Of a stretch of 64,000 bases of DNA, positions 16,101 to 29,636 are shown piece after piece (within the stretch, counting starts at the first letter, position 1; every line of letters begins with the position of its first letter). The stretch lies in contig NC_135555.1 in NCBI RefSeq assembly GCF_964340395.1, positions 12,446,746 through 12,510,745 of the forward strand. The letters are read 5' to 3'. The translations under genes and the position numbers were made by a program. A model generated the notes under the pieces. It searched no databases. It had not been told where the DNA came from and was given only the letters and a program-made list of their open reading frames with translations. This stretch comes from Glandiceps talaboti (taxonomy: Eukaryota > Hemichordata > Enteropneusta > Spengelidae).

Positions 16101-19100
16101 CATAGTAGATTGATCGTAACGTCACATTTGTTTCCAAGGTACCGTTCCATAGTAACTATATTTTACAGTCCTCTATACAACATGTTTGATCCATACACCC
16201 CAGTGCTATTTAATCTAACAGTGACACTAACCCTTTATGAAAGGCTATCCATACCCCCTTGCCATTCAAACTTTGAGCAGTTTCCCTTTCCACTCACATC
16301 ATACCATATCATGCAAAAACATAACAGCATGACTGTCTACACATGATAAGAATGACTTACCTTGAGTGTTGTTAGGCAGTTACTCTTGAAGTTATTACTG
16401 ATGCTAACCATAAGTGGTTCTCTGCATGTTATCATTGCCATACCAGCTGTTAGATTGCGTACCATATGATGGGCAGCGGCACGCATACGAGATTCTTCAG
16501 GGTCCAATGCAAAGTCCTGTCATTTGACAAAATACATGTGAATATTTACTTTGAATTTACCATGAAATCTGTATGGGGTAGGAAGCCAATGAGGCTTTTA
16601 AAGACGCCTTACTGTTCTGAGGTGGTTATTGATACATGCTTTTAAGTCATTAACTGAGGTATTGGCAATAACACATGATGTGGAAAACTGATAGGAAACA
16701 AAGACAAGATAGGTCTAGACCATATGATTACTGGTTTTGATCTGAAAGTAAGCCTTGTGTGTCTGCAGTGCTGGTTGTGAAACCAGGCTAAGACTGTTAA
16801 AATAGTTTATCATCATTTCAAAAACCAGATTCAAACAAGGCACATAATATGCATCATTACAAAATTACAAATCAGGTTAGAGCTAGGGATTAAGTCACTT
16901 TTTAGCAATACCCTGTGGTAAGGTACATTGCTGAATGGGGGTTTTTTACTGTGGAATTACCCAACCTTTGAATGAGTGCATAAGTTCTACTAGAATGGTC
17001 AAAGAAAATTTGCATTACAGCTTTTAACATACAAACCATACACAACACAAATATATTGATGAAATGATCATTTGTGCACAATTAAGTACATACTGTGTAG
17101 TTTTGAGGTTAACACAATAATCTGGCATACAGATTCTAACATACACCATACAGGACAAAAAGATTTTGATGAAATAATCATATGTATAATTAAGAAAATA
17201 TTATGTACTCTTACAGTTCAAAGTGACAGAACTCAGCTGTGTATCACCAAATAGATTGATATTTTGGCACATGGTCTTACATACTCGTATACTCAGATCA
17301 CAGCTGTGACCCTATAATCCAAAATACAACATATCCAAGCACCTCTAGGCATATACATGCAGTGCTGGTTGTGAAAGCACTTAAACTCACCTTTTTAACA
17401 ATCTGTTCACAAGTTGTCATGGCGATCTTAATGGACCTCTCTACCACCGGATGTACCAACTCCTGCACAGCACGTTCCACTGATGGTCGTACGCACTGCC
17501 TCAGTGCTAGGTTGGCTTGGAACAGTGCAAGCTGTCAGAGAAATAACAAATATTCATAAAGTCTCCCATAACACAAAACAACATAATATATTTTCATTTC
17601 TCCCGAAAGTCAGAAAAAGGAAGGCTCAAGCATAAATGAAGGGGACAACACAAGTCATTCCTTGGTTTATATGATTGGAAAGAACATGTAAAAAATATTG
17701 CATTAATGTCATAATCATTGACAACACATGCAACATATGTCATTTTTTGTCTATTCTTCTCCATCCAACCAGAATGAACCTTATATACAGCATTTCACAA
17801 CTACTGGGGGGTGTTGGGGGTTGGGGTTCCCTGAACCTTAGCAAAAACACTGCTGTGTACATAATTTAAATTCTATGAAACTAAAGTACTGGTTTTGATC
17901 TGAAAGTAAGCCTTGTGTGTCTGCAGTGCTGGTTGTGAAACCAGGCTAAGACTGTTAAAATATTTTATCATCATTTCAAAAACCAGTTTACAAGAAGCGG
18001 TATTTGCTTTAAAATATACAGCATAACAACACTTGGGTATAAACACACAAAATGAAACAACAACATGGACAAAAAACATCTCTCAACAATTGCTTACAAG
18101 TTAGCTATTACAATGATTTACTGTGGCATCCTTTCGATTTTGTATGTCTAAGACATTATATGTCGAGTTGTTTTAACATTCTAAGGTTCCATGTTAATTT
18201 TTTCCATGGTCTCTAGTATATATGTAGATGGGAGTGTGGCACTTTGACAAAATTATCCATTGTAGGAAGTTATGTAACACACAGAAGAAATGTTTTCTGG
18301 TTAAAGTTTGAGTTCAGCTTAGGATTACATTTTATGTGTTAAAAACTGCCTTGCAGAGTGGTAGATAAAGTTGATAACAAACAAAAGAACAATCCCTATG
18401 AGTCCACTTTTAAGATAATGCAAATTTTAAGAATCTGACATTGAAACTGGTCTTTAAAGGCCAATGATTCAATCCCTGGTTCATTAATGTTATCTGGGAT
18501 CATTGTTGTGTTTGGGACAAACTTTTTGTACAGCTCTGCATAATGACAACAGGCCTAATTCTAACTTCACCTGACATGGGACTTTAAACACTTTGTGACA
18601 ATAGTTTTCCTACCTGGTTATTGACAGCAATGTGTGGTCCAAGCCCAGCTAGTGATGACACGTTGAGGTCATGAAAACTGAACTGAGGTTGTGGAGGAGC
18701 TGGTGTAGTGGTTGTTGTTGTTGTCGTTGTTGTGGTTGTGGAAGCAATGGTTGTAGTATCAGCTGCTGTGGTGATGGCCGTAACGGCGGTTGTCGTTATC
18801 ACAACACCCTCATCTGGTTTGGTTTCAGGTGAAAGCAGCTGTTCTTCAAGTTTTGAGAATCTTTCAGCATCTTGTAGAAGATTGCTAGGTTGAAGGTCCT
18901 GTAATGTACAATATAAGGACAAACTTTTACACCAAATCTGAGAGTGGCATTTGGTATCAACATAACCTGAAATGTTGTGTATCCAAAAGTACACCACATC
19001 CGGGGTACCGACTTTGCAGCAATTTCCAAGTGATGACACATCATGACTTGGGACTATGATGGTTAACAATTTTATCATGAATGCCAATACCTTAGCAATA

Positions 19101-20413
19101 CAAGAAGTTGACAACAAATCGCACGCAAAAGAATTTCACGTATACCAAATATGACACCATCCACAACAGGAAAGACATACTCATGTGAAGTGACAGAGAA
19201 TACCATAAACTTATATCATGACACATTGTGAATGAAGGATTTTAAAAGCACCATAGCTAGTCGAAAATCTAGCACCCCTAGTGGCCAACATATACAATCC
19301 TTTTGTTTTCTTATACCAAGAATGTCATATTTTTTACATTGGCTTGAAATCTTTCACTCTCCTGGAAAGGGTCATCAAAAATATTCTTACAAGTCTGCTG
19401 CACCTATGTTTTGGGATTTTTGACTGGGCTATATGTTTGACAACTTTAATGTGGAATACAACATCACTCTTGAAAATGACACATCACATCTCTTCATAAT
19501 TCAGCTAAACTGATTTCCACTATATATATAAAAAGATTGGACTTACTGTAATGTCTAAGTTTAGAGTCTTACATAGGACTTCAATCTCAAACTTGAGATT
19601 AAGCTGTGAGATGACAAAAACATTGGTTAGTGCAATCGTAACATTCAAAGTACTGGTTAACTGGTGTTTCACAACCTGAAGTGATTATTCATCTCTGCAC
19701 AGGAGGAGTATTCCTAATCTAGACAGACACGTGCATCCAGAGTTTGGGCAAACATACACACAGAATGTTCACAACTGTTTTTAAAAATTTCAAAATATTT
19801 TGTCGTAAGCCACATAGGCCTTTTGGGCTTATCACTGTCGGTATGATGTTCATTCAAATGAATCATTTTTCTTTTAACTGATCTACAATTAACTGAAACC
19901 CGAGAAATTTTCAATATGAGTGATAAAGCAGACATTTCTTTCACAGGATTCTTAACCTCTTTTAGAATTTCTGATACACCACACACCTTCAAGTCAGGTT
20001 CTTTGTGCATTTCAGCCAACACATTCATAATACCCATAGTCCATGGGTTGGGTGGCTTGAAAACTTTACTCTTAGAGCTGGATTCTAAGACTTTCGCAAC
20101 AAAAGGCACGACGTACAGTAGTTCCTGTTGACCCTTGAAGTAGGCTTCAAGCAGTAAAGATTTCAGATCTAAGTCCTACAAATAAAAAAAAAGACAATTA
20201 ATCAAAATATCAATCTTATAATCTGACAAAACTAGAGTCAATCTTCCATTTGCTAGGTCAATCAAGGAAAGAGTCCTTTTTCAAATTGATACATTCAAGT
20301 AGATTTTATTCTCTGCATTACTTTTCAAAAATATGCCATTTTTTACAAATTCAAACAATGACACACATTACCAATTCATCTCAAATATTTGGTAATTGGA
20401 AATTTTGACAACT

Positions 20414-20511
<98 letters not shown>

Positions 20512-23500
20512 ATTTGTGTAAGCACATGAGAATGAGGATATGCTGTGTGTAATAGCGTGTGAATGTTCACAATATTTAATTCACTACACTAACAAGAAGA
20601 GAAGTGTCACTTACTATTTGTAGAATGGGTTTGTTCTTGTACAATGTCAGCATTCCTAACCAGTGACCAAGATTCTTTAGGATAGTTCTATCAGAATAGT
20701 TAGCACTGCTCTTGTTGGAGTTCAATAATACCTGCATAAAACAGACACATACATATAGTTATGGAATAATTAAATGGGAATGATCTTATCTAGTCGTTAC
20801 ATCTCAACTGATTGGATAAAATGAACGAGTTACTGAATCCGGTATGCAGCAAGCTGTCAAACAGAACAAAGATTACTTTCTAGGCTGCATAGGTTTGCAT
20901 AGACATTGACATCAAACTGTCTTCATGCCTGCCTGAGGCAGGAGATTTATTCAGTCTCGTGTAAACTGAGTTACATCATGAGCAAATGCAATAAAATCTA
21001 CCACGTACAACAATAGTTTTGGTTTGTATCCTTCTTAGTTTGCCAATAGCACATTTCCTATAGCAATATGACAAAACCGTTAATCACCTTGATGTTTCTG
21101 TACGTTTCCTTCAGCACCATCTCAATAAACTTATTCATCTTGAGTACGTCCAAGAAGTTAGCATATAGCATATGGAAATTTGGTTCAATACTGGCTCTCT
21201 TCTGTACAAGATACTGGGCTACCCATGGGAGGAATTCCTCACCTACCAGTTCTTTAAGTTCATCGCACTGCATACAAAACAGACATGGTATGGGTTATCT
21301 ATACAAGTCAGTACAATTTTTGTCAGCCAGCTGATAAAATATAGCAATGTTATCAACGATTTCGATGAGCTTAACCATGAAATGTAGCAATATTATCGGT
21401 ATGATTTTTCATTTAGTCAGAAGACGAAATGGAATGATATTCACTATCAAAATCTTTGATGAAATCGTGTAATTTTAGGATAATATTGGTTGAGTTACAC
21501 AACGTTTTGTTTCAAATGTAGTATGCAGTTATTCCTATCAAAATTTAAGAAGGAATTTAATTAAGGAAGGTAAAAATTTCAGGTGCAAAGCAAACTATCT
21601 TACCTTTTGTTGTAAATTGGACTGAGAAAGGTTGTTGAAGATAAAGAATATTTTATCCTGTAATGCTTCTGTGGGTTCTGGATTCTCCTCTAAAGGGGCA
21701 TTTGTCAACAGTGTATCTATGTTGGTGGTACTGGCAATGGAAGGCTGAAATATCAACACAAATATATCACATTATTATCACTAATATTACAGTTGAATAT
21801 TTCATAACAATAGTTCATATGGATATCAAACCTTACTATGATATCAGTTGGCACGCTTACGTAAAAATAATGAAATAATAAGTAACTGTTTGATTCCTTT
21901 GATTATCTGAACTACCTTATAGTCTGAATGCTATAAACCTAGTATAGATAGAACATTTTACAGTCTTCAACTAGTCCCAAAGACCAATGTTTTACAAATT
22001 TCTGAGCTAGGTGCACCGTGTATATGTACAAGAAGACATTTTAGTCATTACTTATTGTCGTGTTTTGTTTCCAGTAAAATAAGCAAAAATATGTCTTTCT
22101 GAATGTTTCCAGGTTGACAGTAATTCTTTGAATGTATTTCCCTCACTAATTTTATATACTCATACACCTAAAATGGTAACTAAATATTGATGGGGAAATG
22201 GTAAAATATGTACGGTGAAGAATTTGCATGTGTGTGTGTGTGTGTGTGTGCATGCGTGTGTGCTCATGTGTGTTGTATGTGCAAGTGTCTGAGTGTGCAT
22301 GCGTTAAGTGTGTGTGCCAGCATGTGGGTGTACAGATTTCTGTGTCTGTGCGCTATGTACTTTTTATATGAGCCTCTGTGTGTACAGCTGTATGTACAAG
22401 TGTGAGCTCCTTTCAGTATGCCTTTACATGTGTGCATGTGTTGTAACGTAACTTTATGAGATATATTGGGAGTGCTGACTTACTGGAACCTCCCTGGTCC
22501 CTTTGACTGATGTGGTAGTTTTAGTTGTAGGTTTGGTTGTTACTGCTGTAGTTGTAGTAGTTGTTGTGGTGGTAGTTACAGCGGTTGGTTTGGTTGTCCC
22601 AGGTGCTACAAGACTGACTGGAGCTGTGGTAGTGGTTGGGGTAGGAGTTGACGGTACTCTGACAGGTGGTTCTCTTGACTGCTGGCCATACTGCACAAAC
22701 TGTGGGTAGGCAAGTAAACAAGAAATCGGTTAATGGCTGAAATTTACTTCTTATCAAGGGCATTAGAATCTACCAGTAGGATTTATCACTATGGTTGTAA
22801 ATATACAGTCTGTCACTGAATCCCATCTTTGGCTAAATTAAGTATCAGTATACATCTTACTGAATACAACCCATGACAACCAATGTCCACTGATTTCACT
22901 GTGCATCAAAATCGTTATAGCCTTCATATCAACTTTAATATAATACTGTTTCATTTGCTTTTAACCCTTCCCTTGCTGTATTGCCTCGTGATTACCCTGT
23001 ATATACTGAAATGCCTGCTATAAATAACCAATTCTAGGTATATACATTTGAAGTCACTTTATGTGTAAATAAATCTATACACAGTGTGAAAGAAGTATAC
23101 AAACTGTATTATGGTATTCACCATCAGCTGATGAAGTTATTGTCTTACCTCCACAAGGTGTTCAGGAAACTGGTTGAAATGAGGGATTGATGCTAAATGC
23201 TGGCAATACTGTGGGTAGTCTTTGAGTCTGCTTTTAAACCTATCTAGTGAAGCTATACCAAAATAGTACATTTTACTGCCATGTGGCTTGCGGAGAGCTT
23301 CAAGAACATACCGTAGTGCTATCCCTAAAGCCATATACCTACAGATTAAATAATGATACATTGCTATTAGTGTTACACTTTCAAGGCAATCAAGACTTGG
23401 TGTAGATTCTAAATTAGGACAAATAAGCCTCCTCTTTAGGTTTCCAGTCATCATTTCTAGGAAAACAACAAGGCTGGCTTATAGTATCAATGTTCTATTT

Positions 23501-26500
23501 CAATTTGACATTAACTACGAAATACATCAAACAAACAGGAAGTAACATGTAACTCACTACGTCATGTTTTGGTATGCGTATTTCAATTTAACTTATGCGA
23601 GAAGACCTTGTTCAAGAACAAAAAAACCACACAGGTAGTTACACTTTAATGTCTGCACTATCATACTTGTTGAGAGTACAGTATTTCATTTTGACTTACG
23701 TAACGAGACCTTGTTCAACAATACCACCAAACAAACAGGCAGTTATATGTAATTCTCTGTCTGGGTACTGGGGGAAGAACCTGTACTCTTCGAAAAGATT
23801 GCGCAGCATACATAGAAACACCTCCTGTCAACACAAAACACATGTGCAATGTTTCAATTTCTTTTTTGTTGTTAAAACTGGGGAAAAAAAGTGATATTTG
23901 GTATCGAAAATACTCAAACAATGAATACTTGGTTGTTGGGAAAATTATTCAGCAACAAATAGTATTGAGACGAAAACTTTAACATCAGCATTCTGCTACT
24001 ACTTTGCCATTTTCATCTACTACCACTAGAGGGCACCATAACACATGCCTTCACTGCCACTAGAGGATGCCAACTTGATATCTTACCCTCTCCTTTTTGA
24101 CGAGAGAATCCTTGAATCGTTTCAACATGTCTAAGACTTCGTCTACTGACATGGTTGGATCTGGCGGTTGGTTGTAGATTTTTTGAAAGTAACTGTTAGC
24201 CTCATCATCAATCTCCTTTGAGAAAGTTTGGTTCATTTCAGGCCAAATATTGGACAGATCACCTACAGGAAAAAAAGTTCTCATCAGTAAAGTATGCTCC
24301 CATTTCACATAATTTGCTAGGTCTTTCCTAGTTGAGTGTATAAAATGCTATGCAAGAATTTTCATTGGCAAAGCTTGCAGATTTTTTGCCCACATTGCTA
24401 GCAAATTCCATAACCTACTGCTTGCTTTGCACTTCATGGAAGCAAGTACTTGTAAAACTAACTAACGTTGTGCTGTTTGCTTTTTGCGTTGTATATATAC
24501 AGCTCATTACATTTGACATAACATTGTGCATTATGATTTAGGTAAATTTGCTGGAAGGATTTTATCCACACCAGTCTCATCTCTACATGCTATGATCTCA
24601 AGGTGATGTCATTTGTAAAAACAAGAGGTGAGTTATTTTTATATGTTCTTTGTTTGAACACAAATTTTGTCATCAACTTATCTTGTACCATTTTTATTTC
24701 AAACCAAGTCCACAGAAATGCTGTAGCATACTGTCATTGCTTCAAGCTACATTCAACAGCTTTCTACACACATTTCCTTAGATAACAACCCCACCCCCAC
24801 CACCACCCCCACCACCATAATAATAGCACAATATTGTAAACATGCATACTGCCGCACATCATGCTGGTTACTCTGCACAGCTGTAGACATACTGGACTGC
24901 TGTAGAATACAGTATGCTGGGAAGGGGCCTAGCCAAATCAAATGAAATTATGAAGTAGCTCATGCAATCTGCCAGTGAAATGAATCAAATGACTGAAGTA
25001 CACAGTGATGTAGAAATACACTAACTAATATGACATCAGGACAAACCATCATGGCATACCATCTGTCTTACCGAATTCAGCACGCGAAGGCTAACCCTGG
25101 TAGGCACTGTTTAGTGCTTTGTAAATTCTTATCAGGGTTCTCCCATGCCTAAGAAATCACTGCTTAATCATTAATATTCATGTGCATTAATGTCAATATC
25201 AAAACTTGTAAATTGCATGCTACTATTAAATGTGTAATTTATATATAAAACAACAAGACTGATTTGAAGTTCATTGGTAAGATTACATTTTCCTGAGTGC
25301 AAATATTTGGCTGGCCAGCATGAGGAGAGCCTCGACTATGTCCCTCGGCTACATTTTGTTACGTTTATGTTTACTTTAATATATATATATACTTCTACAG
25401 CACTGGCACGTTACTTTAAGTCCATCATTTGTATAAACAATGTAACTAAAGCATATTGTTGAGATTTCGCCTTCTGAGTGCTGGGAACAACACGGGAAGA
25501 ACATTGTCTCAATCCCTATGCCTCATCTTTTTTGTATATATCTACCGACCCCTTGCTTTCAATCCATATGTCACATCTTTTGCATACATTTGTATTTCTA
25601 CATCACTGCTATGACACAGATGAGAGATGACGATGAGATGGATGACGAGTACCTACCACAGGAAGGAAAGACAGGACCAGGAGGTATAGGACTAGTCTAG
25701 CAACATCACAGTGGAACAATGGAAATGAACTTACTACTAAAGCTCTTTGGTTCCAGCTCACCTGGTCTAAGAGCAGCTGTAGTTGTTGTTTTCACACTTG
25801 CTTGTGCAAATGCCTGTGCTGCTGAGGTATTCAAACCACCAATACCTCCTCCTATACTTGTTGGTCTAGACAACTTAAACGGATCTGTTCCACCAGCACC
25901 TGCCATCATATTGTTGCCTAAAGTTGAAACACCTAGTGCAAGAAAACTGACCTTTATCCACAATATGTCTACATAACACAAACTATCACACATCACACAC
26001 GTCTTCACTTAAGGTTCCATCTCGGAATTTGGACTAAAAAGTTTGAGTATAAACAAAGGTCATTCCCTATGCACTTGTTGCAGTCTTGACAAAACTCAAC
26101 ATAAAGGTTACAAAATTTAGAACTAGCTTTCATCCTGTTCATAGAGCATCACAACGTCAGCAGGATCTTTCAACTATTGTAGAAGATGAAGTCATTCATA
26201 CAGTGTGTTGTTCTGATTACGAGATAATTTCAGTTGAAAAAACCAACACTACAACAGAAGATACTGTTGTTTACAATGCCACATCTTGCACACATACCTG
26301 ATCAAATATACTTGCTGGTCACTCCATTAACAAAATCTATGAAGGTATGTTTACAACCAAAACAACTGAATAGACTTACCAGAGCCAATACCACCACCTA
26401 GAGTAGTACCACCACCTAGAGTAGTACCACCAAGTGCAGTACCACCAATGCTACCACCAATGTTGCTTCCAATATTTCCTCCTATGTTACCACCGATGCC

Positions 26501-29500
26501 TCCACCTATATTACTGCCAATGTTGCCACCGATATTTCCACCGATGTTTCCGCCAATGTTTCCTCCGATATTGCCACTCAGGTTACTACCAATATTTCCA
26601 CCAATATTGCCACCAATGTTTCCACCAATGTTGCCACCAAGGTTGCCACCAATGTTGCCTCCAATGTTGCCTCCAATGTTGCCACCAATGTTGCTACTGA
26701 TGCCACCCCCAAGGCCACTGCCAATGCCACTGCCAATGCCACTGCCAATTCCACCTCCAAATCCACCTGCCATCTGGTTGGACAGTGAAGGCATTGATGA
26801 AAGTCCAGTGCTAGCACCTAATGTAGGAAATTGTTTCTGTGGCGACTGTGGTGTTGGGAGGGAGCTCAGGTGTGATGGGAATCCCGGCATGGCAGTACTG
26901 TTGGTTGGTGTTGTTCCACCAATGTTTAATGTTGATATACTACTGACCAACGGATCCATTTGCTGAAATAGGAAAAGTGGTTTTAGTCAAATCAACCCAA
27001 TGAACCTCTCAATAAGTGTATACTATACTCTATTTATTTAACCCATTGGCTTAAAAATAAAAGATTTCACTTCAACTTTCGTCAACCGCAATGCCCTCTT
27101 TTAACTGTCACAAACATTCGCCAGGTAAGCATGCATTTCCCTCCTCAGTCAGAATAAATATGCTCAAAATAAAGAGATTTGTCTTGGTGGTAATGTAAAG
27201 TAGAGTGCCAAGTTTGGACTAGAATTAAACTTTGGATGAGAAAAATTGTTGTCTGGCAGAGATATATCAGAAGTTGGTTTTGAACAAAAGAACGTTTTGA
27301 ATCCTTATGTCTCCATTGATGAGACAGCACTAATTTAGACTAATCATATGGCTTTGGCGCAACACCACAATGAAAACACAACTGGTGAGAACTACACCGA
27401 GCCCAAGCTTCAACTTTCTCTCTTATTTCTATTAATAACAAAGTGTCTGAGAAAGTCATCATTTGCTGTACTACTTCTTACTTGAGATCCAATCCCAGGA
27501 AAGCCAGGAATGTTAGGGGCTTGACTTGTCTTGGTTATTACTCCTGGTGGTGGTTGTCTGGCTTTTATCAAACCTCCAGAGTTCCCAACCATTGTAAGAA
27601 TGGTTTCTGACAATTCCAGTTGTACAGACCTGTAATTTAGGTAGTGATATACATGATTGTGAGCACAATAAATCACAGTATGACATCAATTTCTGCACCA
27701 TCACCAGTCCCATTTACCTATACACTAATAATACAACACAAGGAATACCTTTTAGTTTGTAAAAAAAAATCAGCATGTTTTCTTCACAAACCTGAACGTT
27801 CCTGATCCCACCTGGCAAACAGGTAACAAAGCCTGTATAGCGAACACATCATAAGCTTACATGTAGGCAATATAAGCTTCACTTACACAGTAGCTAACCA
27901 GGATGTTCCTCTCAGAAACTACAGCAAGATAGTGTTATCACTACTTACCCTACACAACCTTGTAAACATGCTAACATTGTACCAATTGTTTCTGGTGGCA
28001 ACTGGCCAGGTTTAGGTCCCATATCAGGTTTATCAATCAATCCACCCAACACCTGTGGCGCTCTCCTTTTCAGGAAAGAAACACATGCCTGTACAAACAG
28101 TTCCTAAAGAGCATCAACAAAAACACCTTTTTTTAGTCATCAGTTTGTGGAAACAACTGTTATTCTGGGCACTGCTAAAAGTCCATGTTAATTTAGTATA
28201 TATAAAGTTAACATCAACCTATGCTGAATTGAAATCATTGGAGAAGGCACAATTTTGTTTAATCAGTGATTGTATCAAGGTTGGTAAGCAGGTACAATCT
28301 ACCTGACTTCCCCAGTCATTTTTACAGGTGTTCCACACCACAATTATGGTATAATATATAGAAAAGTATGCCTGTTTGCCATATTTCTCCCTTTCTGTTA
28401 AAGGGGTTCCCCAATTTTAGCAAAAGCACTGCTAATAGACAACACCACTTGGTAGTCAATGGTAAAGCCAGTTAAATCATTATGTGTCATGAGTGACTAG
28501 AGAGAACACATCATTTAAAGTTCTTTGGAATATTTACACACACAGTCAATGCAAAAAGGAACATCGACTTTCCTAGGATATTCTGTACTGCAAACACTCT
28601 CAAACCTTACCACTTGACCCATGTATATAAAAGATAATACTTTCATTACAGAAATTAACATGAATTAAGTTTTGCCGATTTGGAAACCTACAGTAGAGCT
28701 CAAAAATCTCTTTCCTATTTGCTTGCCCAGGACCAACCTGATGTTACCATTTGGTTGGTGTAGGCTTTAACCCAACCAGTCGCTAACACATTCTAGTATG
28801 GTGCTAGTGCACCCCGGTGTTAGCATTGAGTGAGTACATTGCTAGCCCCAGTTGGATATCAATTTTTGACCTCTATAGAACAATCAGGGTTGTAGATAAG
28901 GGTAACCAGTAAAAATAACCACCAACTCTACAATGTTTTACCGACTACTTCTTCATTAATTTGGTGGTTTTTTTAAAATTTGTTTCTAATTGTCAGTACA
29001 TTTCCACTGTTGGACAAATTCATGGGTCTTGTTCATAGATATTACCACCCACTTTTCACATTTAATGGCTACTTATAAAATCAGCCATATCACTGACAAT
29101 GCTAAAAACACGAAAGTAGCATAAAATTAGTCCAGATAGAGTAATTCTACAAAGATCATAAAACGTGTTTACAAGACATGCACGCAGAGATAAGATTCAT
29201 CAACTAAAGTGTACATACATAGCTTACCCCATGTTCTCTGATTTTATCAGTTAACCATTTATCCAGTTTGAGGTATTCCCTACGCGATGCTAGACAGGCT
29301 AAGTCGATGACAAATGCAAATGGCGTTCCACTGAGCAGTAAAGAGAGGGCTTTCAAATCCTGAGCAACATCTAAAATCCTGGACAACCTGCTTTGGTCAA
29401 AGTTTTCCCCTCTCATATACCACTCTGCCATTGCATGCATCACTAACTTCCGTATTGTTGGTGAATGACCCTGTGTCAAGAAAGAAAAAACAAATTAACA

Positions 29501-29589
29501 AAACATCTCACAAACGAAACAACTTTTGTTGGCTCAGATTTTCATAGACATCTTTTGAACATATTTGCTGACCTTATTTGGCTATTGGC

Positions 29590-29636
<47 letters not shown>

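Noticed and set aside
22691-22699. Alternative acceptor for CNOT1 exon 21 nine bases downstream
   Set aside because: Using it would drop three residues conserved before YGQQ; the upstream acceptor also has the better pyrimidine tract.
22503-22709. Poly-valine open frame on the plus strand (and a similar one at 18708-18893)
   Set aside because: Antisense shadows of the poly-Thr stretches in CNOT1 exons 21 and 27.
26448-26966. 172-codon open frame on the plus strand rich in Pro, Met and Leu
   Set aside because: It is the complement of the CNOT1 Gly/Asn/Ile repeat; the repeat keeps every frame open. CNOT1 exon 16 explains it.
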